A stretch of 64,000 nt of DNA from Garcia nutans (GCA_947685225.1 CANTUV010000062.1:19736501-19800500), one strand, 5' to 3'; positions 35,671 to 48,035 are shown, counted from the stretch's first letter. The notes: generated by a model not told the origin, from the sequence alone. Translations and numbers: made by a program.

Positions 35671-36084
35671 GAAGATTTGAGAAGTTTAAAAAAAAATGAA
35701 AGCAAGACTTAAATATTTCTTTAAATTCTTTTGAGGCAACGAATGAATCATGCATCATCATTTATATAAGAAATTAATAAAAGGAAAAGCCATGCACAAT
35801 TTCAAAGAAAATTAAAAGAAAAGAAAGGTACAAAAAAAGAAAGCAAAGTATAAATTTAGATCAGATTGAAGAAATGGATCGGCAGTGCATAGTTGCACAA
35901 ATAATTCATCTGTATCATGAGCACACAATGTTTATGTGTGTCTAAAAATATTTTTTGTGCATAAAAATATTTTTCTACATAAACGGCAAGAGTATATAGG
36001 GATCATACACAACCCAATATGGTTAAAAAATAACCAAAATTTTTGTAAATGTTTTGCTAATTTTTAAAATTAATTTTTGCATTC
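35671..36084. other. spacer, no gene seen
   Basis: AT-rich sequence between PMD copy 2 and its minisatellite, similar to 26816-27219 beside copy 1. Confidence 0.5.
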
Positions 36085-36480
36085 ATCACGGGTTCAGAAC
36101 CCAAACAAAATTCATGGGTTCAAAACTCAAACCAAATTCATGAGTCCAAAACATAAACTAATTCATCAGTCCAAAACCCAAACCAAGTCACGGGTCCAGA
36201 ACAAAAACTAAATTCATGGGTTCAGAACCCAAACCAAATTCACAGGTCTAGAACCTAAACTAAGTCGTTGGTCAGAATCCAAACTGAGTCACGTGCCCAT
36301 AACCAAAACCAAATTCACTGATCCAGAACCCAAACCAATTCACGGGTCTACAACCCAAGCAAATTCATGGATCCATAAGCAAATTCATTGGTCTAGAACC
36401 TAAGCCAATTCATGGGTCTAGAACCCAAACCAAATTCACGAGTCTAGAACCCAAATCAAGATGTTATGAGTCAAGAACCT
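36085..36480. repeat. minisatellite with unit like GGGTTCAGAACCCAAACC
   Basis: About a dozen units of roughly 30-34 bases containing GGGT(C/T)CAGAACCCAAAC and an AAATTCA(T/C) part. GGGTTC...GAACCC is a short palindrome inside each unit. It is sister to the array at 27220-27560. Confidence 0.85.
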
Positions 36481-36540
36481 AAAGCATCCAAGGTCAGCTT
36501 AAAAGCAGATTATTTTTTACTCTCTAAATAAATTCAAGAT

Positions 36541-36560
36541 CGTCAAGTAGGGGATAAAAT
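36541..36560 (+). other. candidate polypurine tract of a plus-strand Tat-like element
   Basis: CGTCAAGTAGGGGATAAAAT sits directly before the LTR start. Its purine-rich part AAGTAGGGGATAAAA is where a polypurine tract is expected. Confidence 0.5.
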
Positions 36561-38420
36561 TTTAGACCCATAATTTTGGCACTGAATAAGTTCGATCTCG
36601 ATTAAATAATGTCAGGTCAAATATGGTTCAATTTTAAAAGATTAAGCCTAAATTAAAGTTTTGAATTAGACTTATCCAATTTCAGAAGGCCTAAATTAAA
36701 CTGGTCCAACTTATAAAAGTCCAAATTAAGTCATATTTGAATTCGATCTGATTTAATTCGATATGGGCCATGCTCATATCGAACTAGACTTGTCCAAATC
36801 GATATGAGCATAAACTTTTATCAAATTGGACTTGTCCAAATAGATATAAGCTTCACTTGTATTTAATTGGATAATGTTCAATTCAATTTGAGCATAAATT
36901 TCATATCTAATTGGCCATGGTCCAGTTTGATATGAGCTTTGTTCATATCAAATTGGCCACACTCCCATTTGACATGAGCTTAGTTTCAGTAAAAATTGGA
37001 AGTCCTAATCATGCTTAACTTGTGAAAATTCTCAAATAACAATAGAGTGCTAGAACCGATTTAGGATTAATATCAGAGTTAACCTAATTTGAACATTATA
37101 AATATATATCAATGAGAATAATTAAAGGGGACTTTTCTCTTTAGCAAAAAAATAGCAACAAAAGCTAAAAAGATACAAAAAGCAATAAGACACAAAAATA
37201 TACATAGATGCAGTAATAAAGGAAGGAGGTAGTAGCCAAGCTGCATTTTCTTGGCCAAGATCACCATTGATCCAAGCTGTAGTATACATAAGTTTTTTCA
37301 ACATATTAAGATTGTAGGGCCGACAAATGGATGTACAATTCTTATTAAATCCAACAAATTTATTGATTATCTTCCATGCATGATTTACTGCATTAACAAG
37401 TTATAAAAATGGTTTTATGAGTTTCTTACAATGAATTTTATATCCAAGGTTTGAATCACCTAAAACCCTAGCTTACATGTTTTAGCTTTAAAATTGTATA
37501 TTAAACCTTAGATTTGAATGTTTAACTCCAGTATTAGATAAAAATCATAATCTTGCATATTGAACTTTAGTTTTAGGATTGAGTTTTAATATGGCATAAA
37601 AAAACCTTAAGCTAGCATAAAAAGACCCCAAGTGTGCATGTAAAACCCTAATTTCTAAGATTAAACCCTAGTTTTGTACATAAGAACACTAAAACCCTAG
37701 TTTGATTAATAGAAACTCTAAAAACCTTAATTTTGTAATCTAACCCTAATTTTGATTATTGATTTATGGTTATGTCATGGATGATGAGTTTAGATTTTAA
37801 TTTATTGCTTATAATGAATGGTTGATGAGTGTTTGTCGATTATTTGGATTGCAAGGACAATGTAAAAGGCATGTTTCAACTTTGTAGGTGCCTTATTTAT
37901 TTCAATTGTTTATTTAATTTTCAGAAATTTTGGGATTAATGTAAGGAGCATGTTTCCACCTTTCGATAGGTGTACCATTTTACTTTGTTTGTATCATGGA
38001 TGCTTAGACATTGTAATGGCATGTTTCCATCTTGTATGGGTGCTTATTTTGTTTGATTGTTTAATTTGTACTATGATGAATATTTATTTATTATAATTGC
38101 TTGTAGTATGGATAATAATGAGTTAAGAATTTAATAACAGTTTGACCTAAAAAGGAGGCATGTTCTAATAAACCAGTCGCTATAGGGGTGCTGGGTCATT
38201 CTCACTTTCCCCATGTGACCTAACTTTTCAAACTCAATATAGGGTTGGGGATTCCTTAGAAATCGAGTCATCCACCCCTTTTTATTTCTTTTGCTGCCCG
38301 TCTGGATGGCGACTTCATTTCTCTGAATTTATGCCCGTGTTCTCTAAGGCCCCAAGCCTAATAGTACCAAAGTTACAAGAATTATTTCACCAGGAATGGA
38401 TATAAAAATCCCCACTCACA
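36561..38420 (+). repeat. 3' LTR of a plus-strand Tat-like element (copy 3, inverted relative to copies 1 and 2)
   Basis: In reverse complement, 37400-38420 matches 8823-9840 and 40930-41790. Shared pieces are the TGTGAGTGGGG edge, the GCCTTAGAGAACACGGGC segment, the GGGTGGATGACTCGATTTCT segment and the AAACCCTA-rich tract (37440-37760). The left start (TTTTAGACCCATAATTTT) resembles TGTAGACCCTTAATTTT of the others but has decayed. No PBS follows the right edge, consistent with a 3' LTR. It lacks a matching target duplication. Confidence 0.7.
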
Positions 38421-39071
38421 ACACACCATTACATCACTAGGGTTTGCCTCTAAAGCCATTTAATTTCAACTATTTTGAGGCTAATGCCATTGTTCCTTAA
38501 TGAAGTTGACCAGATGGCTAGGTCTTTATTGCTACTAATTTTTTGTTACTAATTCTAACATAATGCGAGACACCATACACTTAAACATTCTATAGAGCCT
38601 AGCAAATTTCACTTGGAACAGGGTGATGGATTTTCTCATGTAGCATATACATAAAATGCAACATAAATTAAATGAAACCCCAAGCCATGGAATAACCTAT
38701 ATATTTTAATTTTGATCAACACCTAAGTAAGAGGAGAAATCTTTATACCTTTATGTAATTTTTCTTTAAGTTGTGCCTACTATTTTTTTTTTATTGGGTT
38801 ATAGAAAATTACAACAATCCAAAGTATGATTAACTCTATTGATAATCCACGTAAAGAAAAAATAAGAAAAATTCAACTTCTTGAGCAATGAAGGGTTGAA
38901 ATCTCCTAATGTACTAGGCTAGGTAGATGAATTGCACTAAACTTTTGAAGCCTATTTCAGGACCATCCAATGTTCGATTGATGTGACAGAACCATGATAG
39001 ATTGATTTTTAATATAATGGGTTTCATCTAGGGTGCAAAAATTAAGGGTTCATAAAATTAAGATGTTCATT
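38421..39071. other. spacer, nothing recognised
   Basis: AT-rich DNA ending at a primer-binding site. It may be the leader of the old minus-strand element whose LTR follows, but no coding sequence is visible. Confidence 0.4.
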
Positions 39072-39084
39072 GACTCTGATACCA
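39072..39084 (-). other. primer-binding site (initiator tRNA-Met) of an old element
   Basis: The minus strand reads TGGTATCAGAGTC, one base from the initiator tRNA-Met site, next to the LTR at 39087. Confidence 0.8.
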
Positions 39085-39086
39085 CA

Positions 39087-40401
39087 TTATAAAAGGCCAA
39101 AATGTATATAATTATATTGCTATTCTTTAACTGATATACACATAACATTTATATGCTAGTGAAGTAAAATAAATTACAATAATATAGTCGTAACTACTGA
39201 ACATTAAATAAGAAAAAGCATATATATAATTGTAACAATAAAATCAAATTTGAATTGATGGCATTACATGCTCTAACAAGCATAATCACTAAGCAATTTT
39301 GATATTATGATTAAATTATTACATTTTCAAAATTTCCTTCTATATTCCTCTAATTATTTTAATATTTCTTCTATTTCTAATTATATACTCAATAATTATC
39401 TAGTTTCATGTATCATCTCAATCATTATAAGAAGTTACTAACCTAAAGTCTAATTTGAAGTTAGGAAATTTCCATTCTAGTTATGTAACCTATATGTTGT
39501 TGGACCAATTTTGAGCATAATTTCATACATTTATTCTTGTTACTAGTAGTTTTGTCTAACTCTAGGTCTTAGCTTTGATTTAGGGTATATTATTACCATT
39601 GATTTAATATAATAATAGATCCCAAACACATGAATGTTTACCTTGATTTGACCATCAAGGTGTAGCTTGCGGCCAGGATTTACATATTCTCAAGTCAAAT
39701 GAATAATCATAAATATTAGACCAATTCATGCAACATAGTCAATTAATTACAAGTCACACAATTTCAAGCTAACCTCCATCACAACTATATCTTTTCAATG
39801 GGTAAGTTTGGCCATGGCTAGTTCAAGCCATAAAATTGATAGTTTCCATGCCAACTAATTCTCTTGGACATTAAGCAATTGTTAGGTTTTGTCAACATTT
39901 TATTGATTTATAAAAATGAGTATCTTCTTGCTCATTATCTGAGCTTTTAACCATTAAACATTTGATGGTTAAATTTTAATTTGAGCTAATAAAATGCATA
40001 TTAATTTAGTATATCTATTTTAATATACAAATTAAATGAAATAAACATCATGATTTCGCTTATACACTATATGCAAGTCTCAAATTATTTTCTTTCCAAA
40101 TTACAAAATTTTAAGTTTTCCACTTATTTTATTTTTTTTTTTGAAGGCAACTTTCTACTCATTTAATTTAATACTTAACAAATAATTTTTAACAAATATT
40201 TTAACTTAATCTAAATTTCAGAACTTATATTCTTATCGCTTAAATTCATTTTACCCACCCTTCCCATGCATCGTGAAATTGTTACTTCTTTGTATTATTA
40301 CTTGAATTGAATCTTGGATTTTCTATGAGCTTAGTTTCAAAATTTTGTAATTTATCAACCAAAAACATCCAAATTAAATGAGTGCAAAATGAGATATTAC
40401 A
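39087..40401 (-). repeat. old Tekay-like 5' LTR
   Basis: It runs from the PBS edge (decayed TTATAAAAGG where TGTAA... is expected) to GAGATATTACA at 40401, the same terminal form as solo LTRs 1 and 2. At about 1.3 kb it is shorter than its relatives. Confidence 0.6.
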
Positions 40402-40924
40402 ATTAGAATACAATAATTTTTATAGAGATAATTTGATATGATGGAATTTAAATTCAATTTCTATTCATCGCAAGAAGTTTGTTAGAGGTTAAAGAGTAAT
40501 GGTCTCAACACATTTTTTTTCTTTATTAAGACCAATAACATATTGTTATATAATATATAATTACTATTATCACAGTCTATAACATGAATAAATGTGATGA
40601 AAAATAAAACTATAAATTATTTGTTTAGTCATTTTTATTACATGAACAAGGTTAAAGAGAAAACAAATAACAACTTTATTTAAAAGATATTAGTTTTCAA
40701 TAACTCTTTATTAATATAATGGCTAATAATATTTTAATGATAACTAAAAACAAATTCTTCTATTTTATTGTTATTTTTTAGTAAACAATTAAATTAATTA
40801 TAGGATATATAACAACTTTTTTTTTTATAAATAAGCATATATCTATAAATCAACACAAGAATCTTGCATTCAATACCAAATCCAAAAAAAAAGGTTCTTT
40901 CTCTAAATCAAGATCATGAATATG
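40402..40924. other. AT-rich spacer, nothing recognised
   Basis: No ORF, terminus or structured repeat was noticed between the old LTR and the CCATC duplication of the next solo LTR. Confidence 0.5.
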
Positions 40925-40929
40925 CCATC

Positions 40930-42505
40930 TGTGAGCGGGGATTTTCGCCCCCACTCCCGGTGGAATGGTTCTTGCGACTTTAGAACGGTTTAGGCTCGGG
41001 GCCTTAGAGAACACGGGCCTAAGTATGGAGAAAATGAAGTCTCCACCCGGACAGGGAAGGAAAAAGAAATTGGTGGATGACTCAATTTCTAAAGAATTTT
41101 CAACCCCCTAATGGGTTCGAAAAGTTGGGTACGTGTGGGCAATGTAAGAAACCGGTCCATTGGAACCGGCCTCCTTTGCAGGTATTAATATTATAAAATT
41201 CTTAAATATAACAATATTATCCATACTACATGCAAAAATTAAAATAAAGCATCATTATATTAAAATCAAAGTAATGTCCAAACAAAACAAATAAATGGAC
41301 ACCTAATGGGTTTGAATAAATTAGGGTTTAGGTTTGTATTTTGAATAAAGCTATTGTATTTTGAATAATCATAATAAAAGAAGTTAAACATAAAGACTTA
41401 TAATATATAAATAAATATTGACCCCTTCGGCGAGCCCATATGACGGTCCAGCTAGCCGGTTAGCAGGGGGTTAAAGGGGCAGCGCCCCTTACATTGTCGA
41501 GGGCCGTGCTCCGAAAGATTTTGAAAACTGACTTTTAGAGTTATAGGTTTTGCTGTTGAAAATTAAGATTTTAGGGTTTGAGATTTAGAAAATAGGGTTT
41601 CAGAATTGGAAGAAACAAGCTACTGCAAATCTTAGAAAAATAGATTTGGTTAGGGTTTTAAGAAAATAGATTATTATTTTGTGGTTTTAGAAAAGTGTAA
41701 TTAGGGTTTTAAATTTCAAAAGCTAGTTTTATGGGTATTAAGGTTTTAGGGTTTTGAAAAAAATACTTTTTAGGGTTTTAAATAAAGTTTAGATGGTAAA
41801 TTTAATAATTGATCAAATAACAAAAATATATATGTTTAAACAATTTAATAAATTGTATGATGAAGCTACTGTAAACATAAGTAAAGAAATAGAGATTCAA
41901 ACCTCCGTTATTGGTTCCACCACAATCTTTGAATTCTGGTTGAACAATAATAAAGACAGTGTAGACTGCCTTTGATGGATTGTTATTTCTTGCTCACTGC
42001 CTCTTGCTCCTTCAAGGTTCTCGTTTTTGGCCGAAAAAATCCAAAAGTCCAAAGTCCGATAAAAAATTTCACCTCCTCCATTCTATGTCTTTAATGTGGT
42101 ATTTATAAGAAAAAATCATAAACTTAATCCTAATTGGCTAAAAAAAATAAAAAACCTTCTAGGAAATAAAATGAAAACTAAGTAGAATAGGGTTTTGGAA
42201 AAATCGTGAGCGGGGCGAGCATGCGAAAGTGCACTAGAAAAAAAAATTGCTGCGGGCGAGGGCCAGCCAATTCACCGCAGGAAAATCTGCGGCGAATTGG
42301 CTTGTGGCCAATTCGTCGCCTGCGACGAAACATTTTCATCGCTGATTCTTCCATTGCCGATTTTTATTACTTTTTTTATTTTTATTAATAATAAATATTA
42401 TAAATAATGAATAAAATAAATATTATTTAATTAAAACACTACAAAAATTATTTTAGACTGTTTATAAATATCGGATCAGACTGGGTCAAAAATTAAGGGT
42501 CTACA
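40930..42505 (-). repeat. Tat-like solo LTR (copy 2), target duplication CCATC
   Basis: It begins TGTGAGCGGGGATTTTCGCC and ends TTAAGGGTCTACA, flanked by perfect CCATC at 40925-40929 and 42506-42510. Minus orientation is indicated by TCTTATAAAT (42110-42101) following the GC-rich repeats (42360-42206). The long U5 contains many AGGGTTTT motifs. A GC-rich stretch at 41413-41520 (ACCCCTTCGGCGAGCCC...) is absent from copy 1. This copy defines the family's ends. Confidence 0.9.
42206..42360. repeat. GC-rich GGCGAATTGG repeats in the Tat-like solo LTR
   Basis: Several copies of GCCAATTC(A/G)(C/T)CGC and its inverse GCGGCGAATTGGC lie upstream of the TATA-like box in LTR sense. They are inverted relative to one another and could fold. 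Confidence 0.75.
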
Positions 42506-42539
42506 CCATCTAACTTTTTTCCCTTATTTTCTTTCACTC

Positions 42540-43263
42540 TTGTTATCCTATCACTTCTTTTTTATTTCAGCTCTAACTCATTCAAATGATGAAAAACTAG
42601 CTCAATTTGGCTTTTTAAGCATCTTCAAGGTTGTCATAAGGGTGAAAAAATTTAAAGGCATTCATGATCCTAAAATACTGGTTGAACATTTGGGTTATCG
42701 AAGCTATAAAAGTCAAATCTTAATGACCGATATGATGATTTTGATAACCTTTTAGAGTTTTATCTCAAAACATATCAACTCAATTATCATTTAAATATCG
42801 CTGGTGTTTTATATTCTAAAATAATATAAAAAATAATGGTGCCTCGATGTGGGGTACCGGACATCATCAATGGTTCTATTCAAATGAAATCTGGCAAAAG
42901 AAATCACAACCTTAGTTCTAGCTCTTTTCATGTCGCCTCTCATTATTCTTTCTTTTTTGGAAATCCTAGATGGCCAACTTCTAAGTATCATCTTACTTAT
43001 GGGTTTCTTCTAGAAACCCCAACTTAAGCAATGGATGCTATTGCAAAAGCTTTCTAAACATGGGCAGATGAGTTATGGGTTGTGGGCACAATTTAAGTGC
43101 ATTTGACATAGAAATTGTTGCATTGCATGAAATAGGTCATCTACTTTGACTTGAACATAGCTCTGTCAAAGGGGCTATTATGTATCCATTTATTTCTTCT
43201 AGAGCAACTAAAGGTCTGCATGAAGATGATCTTCAAGGCATCCATGCACTATACAATGTTTAA
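42540..43263 (+). pseudogene. plant matrix metalloproteinase (matrixin), intronless, broken
   Basis: Plant MMPs are secreted or GPI-anchored zinc proteases with a propeptide, a cysteine switch and a catalytic domain. An ATG at 42540 opens a hydrophobic start (MLSYHFFFISAL) and a propeptide with KFKGIHDPKILVEHLGY. A frameshift near 42725 is followed by LLEFYLKTYQLNYHLNIAGV. The cysteine switch PRCGVPD is intact (42842-42862). Then come RWPTSKYHLTYGFL, a break and AIAKAF. The middle of the catalytic domain is missing, and TWA joins almost directly to DELWVVG. The zinc site reads HEIGHLL*LEH (43126-43158): all three His and the Glu are kept, but a Gly codon became TGA. The reading ends at TAA 43261-43263. 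There are at least two frameshifts and several stops. It is about 240 codons against the usual 300-380. Confidence 0.9.
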
Positions 43264-43514
43264 TTATATTTATTTCTTCTTTTACCATTTGTTCTTCATG
43301 GGATGTTGTTAAGAAATGAATCACATTATTGAATCAATCTGAAATATGGTTATAGATCATAAATGGTTGGATTTGAATCTATTTCAAGCTAACTAAATTT
43401 GCAACATATTCTTTATATTCACTTATTCGCTTGTCAGTTAATTCTTTCATGGCATAGATCTTAATATTTGTTTTTTTATAATGAGAATTTTATTATTATT
43501 ATTATCAATATAGA
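43264..43514. other. short spacer after the metalloproteinase pseudogene
   Basis: AT-rich DNA with no recognised feature, ending at the ATGGG target duplication of the TRIM. Confidence 0.5.
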
Positions 43515-43519
43515 ATGGG

Positions 43520-43733
43520 TGTTGAAAATATCCATCATTTGCTGCACAAAATCAAGCAAGATCAAATTAAGAAATTTAAAATTTAAAAAATAAGTCAAAG
43601 TAGTTTTTATTTGATAGTTTATATTAGATTTTATGTATTATGTTTTGATTTTTTTGTTACAAATGTATGTATAAATAAGCCATTTTCATAGAAATAAAAT
43701 GAGTCATTTTTAAGCTCTATTAAAAAACTAACA
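43520..43733 (+). repeat. left LTR of the TRIM
   Basis: TGTTGAAAATATCCATCATT at the start and TAAAAAACTAACA at the end, directly followed by the PBS. It shares CATTTTCATAGAAATAAAATG with the right LTR (52991-53010). Confidence 0.92.
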
Positions 43734-43734
43734 A

Positions 43735-43746
43735 TGGTATCAGAGC
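43735..43746 (+). other. primer-binding site of the TRIM
   Basis: TGGTATCAGAGC, exact initiator tRNA-Met site, one base after the LTR. Confidence 0.95.
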
Positions 43747-44230
43747 TTCAATGATCTTTAAGGGACTTGTGATGTTTCTATAAAAATACCCATAGCCATA
43801 CACAATTATATCAATATTCATGGTTATAACCATAATTACAAATCATGATCACAAACACAACTAAACCCCACAATCATAATCATAACCATGATCACAAACA
43901 CATAACCAAGTTCACAACAAAATAAAAAAATGATAAAGACTGGTATGTCTATAAACTATAACAAAAAACAAAAATGATGAAGACCGACATATATATAAAC
44001 TGCAATAAAAAATGATTAAGTGACTAGCAAGTCTATAAACTGCTATAAAATAAAAAGAAATCGAAGGGACTTAAAACATGTCTTTATGCTGCTAAAATTT
44101 AATAATATAACTCTACGAGCCTTTTTTTATTTCAAAGAAAAGTGCCATCACCAAGGAGGAGGTAGATAAGATGAAAAAAAACAAATTTAGAGAAGAGCTT
44201 CAAGTTTGCAATAGATGATGCAAGGAGGAG

Positions 44231-44274
44231 TGTTGAAAATATCCATCATTTGCTGCATAAAATCAAGCAAGATT
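44231..44274 (+). repeat. right LTR of the TRIM, first part
   Basis: It starts TGTTGAAAATATCCATCATT after the purine tract and breaks off at CAAGCAAGATT, where the nested LTR begins. The remainder resumes at about 52879. Confidence 0.9.
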
Positions 44275-44587
44275 TGTAATTTTTAAATTTTAAACAGGGA
44301 ATTTTTAACTAATATTGATAATTGATAGTGTATAACAATAAAAATGACTTAGATAAATGCTATAAATAAAAAATAGTGAATAGTAGATATTAAAATTTAC
44401 AAAAGATATTATTTTTATGGTTTTACGGGACAACAAATTGAATTAGAATTAAAGGTTAAGAGTGAGGGTGCATCATAGTTACAGTAGGCATGGCCTCACC
44501 CAATCAAACTCTAGAAAGTATATAAAGTGGAAAATAGAAACTTCTCATTTATTCTTCCATCTTCATCTATGGCAATCACCACCACTT

Positions 44588-46252
44588 TGGTGCGTCGCGC
44601 CTAATGTTGTTGCAATACCGCAAGTGCACGGGTCGACCAAGTAATAAAATAGTGAGTGAGTTATCGTTCCACTGAGGACAAGGTCAAGTACTAGTGCAAA
44701 TTTTAACTGTTGTTTAGCAAGTCAATAATTGTTGTGATGTTTTGTAATTAAAAACAATTAATTTAATAACTGGAAGTAAAGGGAAATTAAATGTTGTGCA
44801 AATAGGATTGATGATAATAATACTATCCATATATTGAATCCCCTAACCTCAATGATATTTATGAACAATCAATTCAGTTAAATCATTCAATAGAGTTGAG
44901 TTGGCATTCCTCTAGATTAGACTAAAACCTCTCTCGATTGAATTAATCCCTAATCACTAAGTAGAGTGCCGGAATCTCTTCTCAAACACAATTAAATAGA
45001 TCTTGCATTAAGAACAAGGAACTATAAACCAAAGTATCTTGTAAATCTATCTCTAGCACTCCAATCAATCCTCAACCGTTATGAGTATTCAATTCATATC
45101 AAGCTTTCTCAAGTCAATAATATGAAAATGGCAACCAATCAATAAGCATGCTATTATCAATTGGAAATAAATCATTAAGCATCATAAGAATAAAACAACT
45201 CAATCAAACGATTCAACTAAATATAATTATTCAATCCATACAAATAAGCTAGGGTTCATCAATATCTAGATAGAGAAGGAATTAGTTCATGTTTAAAACC
45301 AGAAAAACAGAACAAGAGAAATGAGTAAAAGAAACCAAACAATCCATGGCGAATAATTTGTATTTCTTCACTTCCATCCTTGATTCTTGGTTTAGGTCTT
45401 GTATAGGATGTATCTCCTTCTTCAAACTCAGGTCAAGACTCTCCTCTTTGCTCCAGCAGTTGGATCCTTCTCCCTTGCTCCAGCCTCCATGTCCAAGCAC
45501 CCCCTCTTCTCCATTTTCTTATCCTTTTAACTCTCTTCAAAGCTCACCCATTCCTTTCAACTCACACCACTCTTCCTTGTCTCCCACATTCCCTTTGTTT
45601 AATCTTTCTTTTCCTCAAATTAGGCAAGCTTTTCTTTTGTTTAATATTACTTTTGGCAAAAGCTAGTCTTTGTTCCCTGCTTGTCTGCAAAAGAATTTGA
45701 ATATTCAAAGTTGCCCTAGGTGACACGGCCAAGCTTGCTGGCCGTGTCTCTCACTTTGCTTGGGACACGGCCAAGCTTGCTGGCCATGTCTCCTTCTGCC
45801 CTTTCTTTCCTTCTTTTCTTCTAGGTGACACGGCCAAGCTCCTGGCCGTGTCATGTGAGTGTGTCACCTTCGACTTCTAGCTTTGTCAACTTTTTCTCTT
45901 TGTTTCCAAGGGTGACACGGCCAAGCTTCTGGCCGTGTCATGTGAGGGTGTCAGCTATTGTCTTTGTTTCTTTGATTTCTTGGTTTTGTTTCTTGGGTGA
46001 GACATGGCCACTGGCTTGGGCATGTCTCTTGGGTGTGTCAGCTACTGTCTTGGAATTCATTTGAGGGACACGGCCAAGCTTGCTTTGGCTTGGCCATGTC
46101 TTGCTTGATTCATGCTTTTTCTTCATTGTTTTGATCATCCAATGAAGTTTTTGCACTTTAACCTAAAACAAACTTTAAACCAAAATCAAATGAAGCATTA
46201 ACTAAAAACACATAAAAATTGTACGAAAAACAAGTATAAAATGATCTCATCA
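44588..46252 (-). repeat. 3' LTR of the non-autonomous Athila-like element
   Basis: TGGTGCGTCGCGCC... at the plus-strand left edge and ...AAATGATCTCATCA at the right edge. 1665 bases, clearly similar to 49235-50911. It contains palindromes at 45719-46110. Confidence 0.95.
45719..46110. repeat. GACACGGCCAAGC / GCTTGGCCGTGTC palindromes in the 3' LTR
   Basis: Repeated arms GACACGGCCAAG and (C)TGGCCGTGTC, separated by 2-8 bases, give strong potential hairpins. About six occur in this LTR, near 45721, 45764, 45828, 45915, 46002 and 46068. Confidence 0.88.
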
Positions 46253-46266
46253 AATACCCCACACTT
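46253..46266 (-). other. polypurine tract of the non-autonomous Athila-like element
   Basis: The minus strand reads AAGTGTGGGGTATT directly before the LTR start TGATGAGATC. Confidence 0.8.
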
Positions 46267-48035
46267 AATTCCTTGCTTGTCCCCAAGCAAGGCTAAAATC
46301 AAAATAAAGTAAACACGAAAAATTTTTAAAGTTCAAGAGTTATAAAAAAAATGTTTCAAGACTTCCTTATTCCTAAATCTGCAATCAATATCAAACCGAA
46401 CAAAATCGATACCCATGCAATTTAGTGGTTTTCCATGCATAACCTATGCTTATCACTCCCTCACCAACTCTTAAAAGTGTTTGATCATGATGGTGTTTAC
46501 ACTCATAACAATCAATGAAAGATTATCGCCATAAGCTTGCTTATCGATCAAATCTCCACTACCTAATTACAATCAAGCATCAATCAAAAGGTCTTTTATT
46601 TGGTTGTAATGGGAAGGGTAGAGGCATGACATTTAGGAAATGTGAGCTTAATCATTAAGTTCAAGAGCACTTCAAGAATGAAGTAACCGATCATATGTAT
46701 AACCCAACGATCCCAAAAACACCTTCCTCTTATCTACCCCTTGACATTAAAGAACTTTTCGAGGGAACTCATTTATTACATTTTGCAATGATTATTCCGA
46801 ACATATTCCAACAACAAGAACAACAATTATTCTTATTATTTTTCTTCTTTTTATTTGATTTTTTTTATATTTCGCTTTGCAATCTTAAACCTACTAAATT
46901 TAACCCCACACTTAATTCAACACAACACTTGGTCATAAACACTCTTAAAATACTCTTGACCTAATGAAAGGGTAAGAGTTAAAACAATAAGGTTCAAGTT
47001 AATGATGTTGTGAAAAAGAAATAAAGGGAAAATAAAATAAGCTCAAAATTGGCTAACTAAGGTTAAAAATAGGGTTGGTCTTTTTAAGCCAAAATGGGTT
47101 CACCTAATTGCCTTAATCATCTTGATGCCTAATTGAAATTTTTATGTAATCTTAAAATACATGTCAAAGCAAGTTCTAGCAAGTCATCAATCAAAGATGT
47201 TCACCAACAACAAGAATAATCAGTTGATGACTCAATTCCTCACTAGGTTGATGGTAATGCAAAGAAAAACCAACAAAATTGATAATAAGCACCAATTCTT
47301 CTCAATTCTCAAATTCATGCTTCAAAAATTCAAAGGTCATTAATTAGTAATATTTATAACAATTGAACTTTCCAAAATTCATTTATTCAAAGAAAACATG
47401 AAAAACATTAACTAAACTAACACAAATAACTTAAAAGTAAAAATACAAAATGCACCCCACACTTAAAAATTCACATTGTCCTCAATGTGAGCATGAATAA
47501 AATAATAGAGAGTTCAGATGAAACCTGATTTCCATCATTCCCATATGCGATATGTAGGGCTCCTTCCACCCATAATGCAATTGCAGCCCATGACCGAGAG
47601 GATGAACAACATGCAACATTAAAGTGTGCCCAATGTATGGCAACCCCTAAATATTATTCCTTGAAGAGAAATTGTCCTAAAGGGACATGTGAAGGTTACC
47701 TCAAGGTAATCCTTCAGTGATATAGGAACATGGTAATAAGTTTTGTCTTTGTGCAACATGGGCATATCATATTTCTGCTCTTCCTTACAACCAAAAGTAG
47801 AAGGGATGACTTTTTGGGACTCTTGAAATTCAACCAAGGTTGGTTGAATCACTTTTTCATCTATTTTAACAATGTCAAGTCCCCTCTCAACAAACTCAGC
47901 ATCTAAAATTAGTTTTCACTCCTCGAGTTCTAAATTGGGCATTTCATGTTCTTCTTCTAAGGGCATATCCATCTCAAACTTATTTTCAATATCTCCTTGG
48001 GAGTGCATGTCATAGATGTCAGAAAGTTGCATACC
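46267..48035. other. internal region without recognisable pol
   Basis: AT-rich sequence. A 77-codon minus frame (47852-47619) includes YLEVTFTCPF, superficially like an RT segment, but it does not continue as RT. No protease, RT or integrase motif was found. A readable acidic stretch next to gag (48035 to about 47930) ends in PLEEEHEMPNLEL. Confidence 0.6.

Noticed and set aside
45346..45666. 106-codon frame in the non-autonomous Athila LTR as a gene (also at 50047-50313)
   Set aside because: The same frame appears in both LTRs as Ser/Pro/Phe-rich low-complexity sequence. It is LTR sequence, not a conserved protein.
47619..47852. Possible reverse transcriptase fragment (YLEVTFTCPF) in the non-autonomous element
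   Set aside because: Only a few residues resemble the TTFTCPFGTF segment of RT. The sequence does not continue with the FGLCNAP or FMDD motifs, and no RT domain is recognisable around it.
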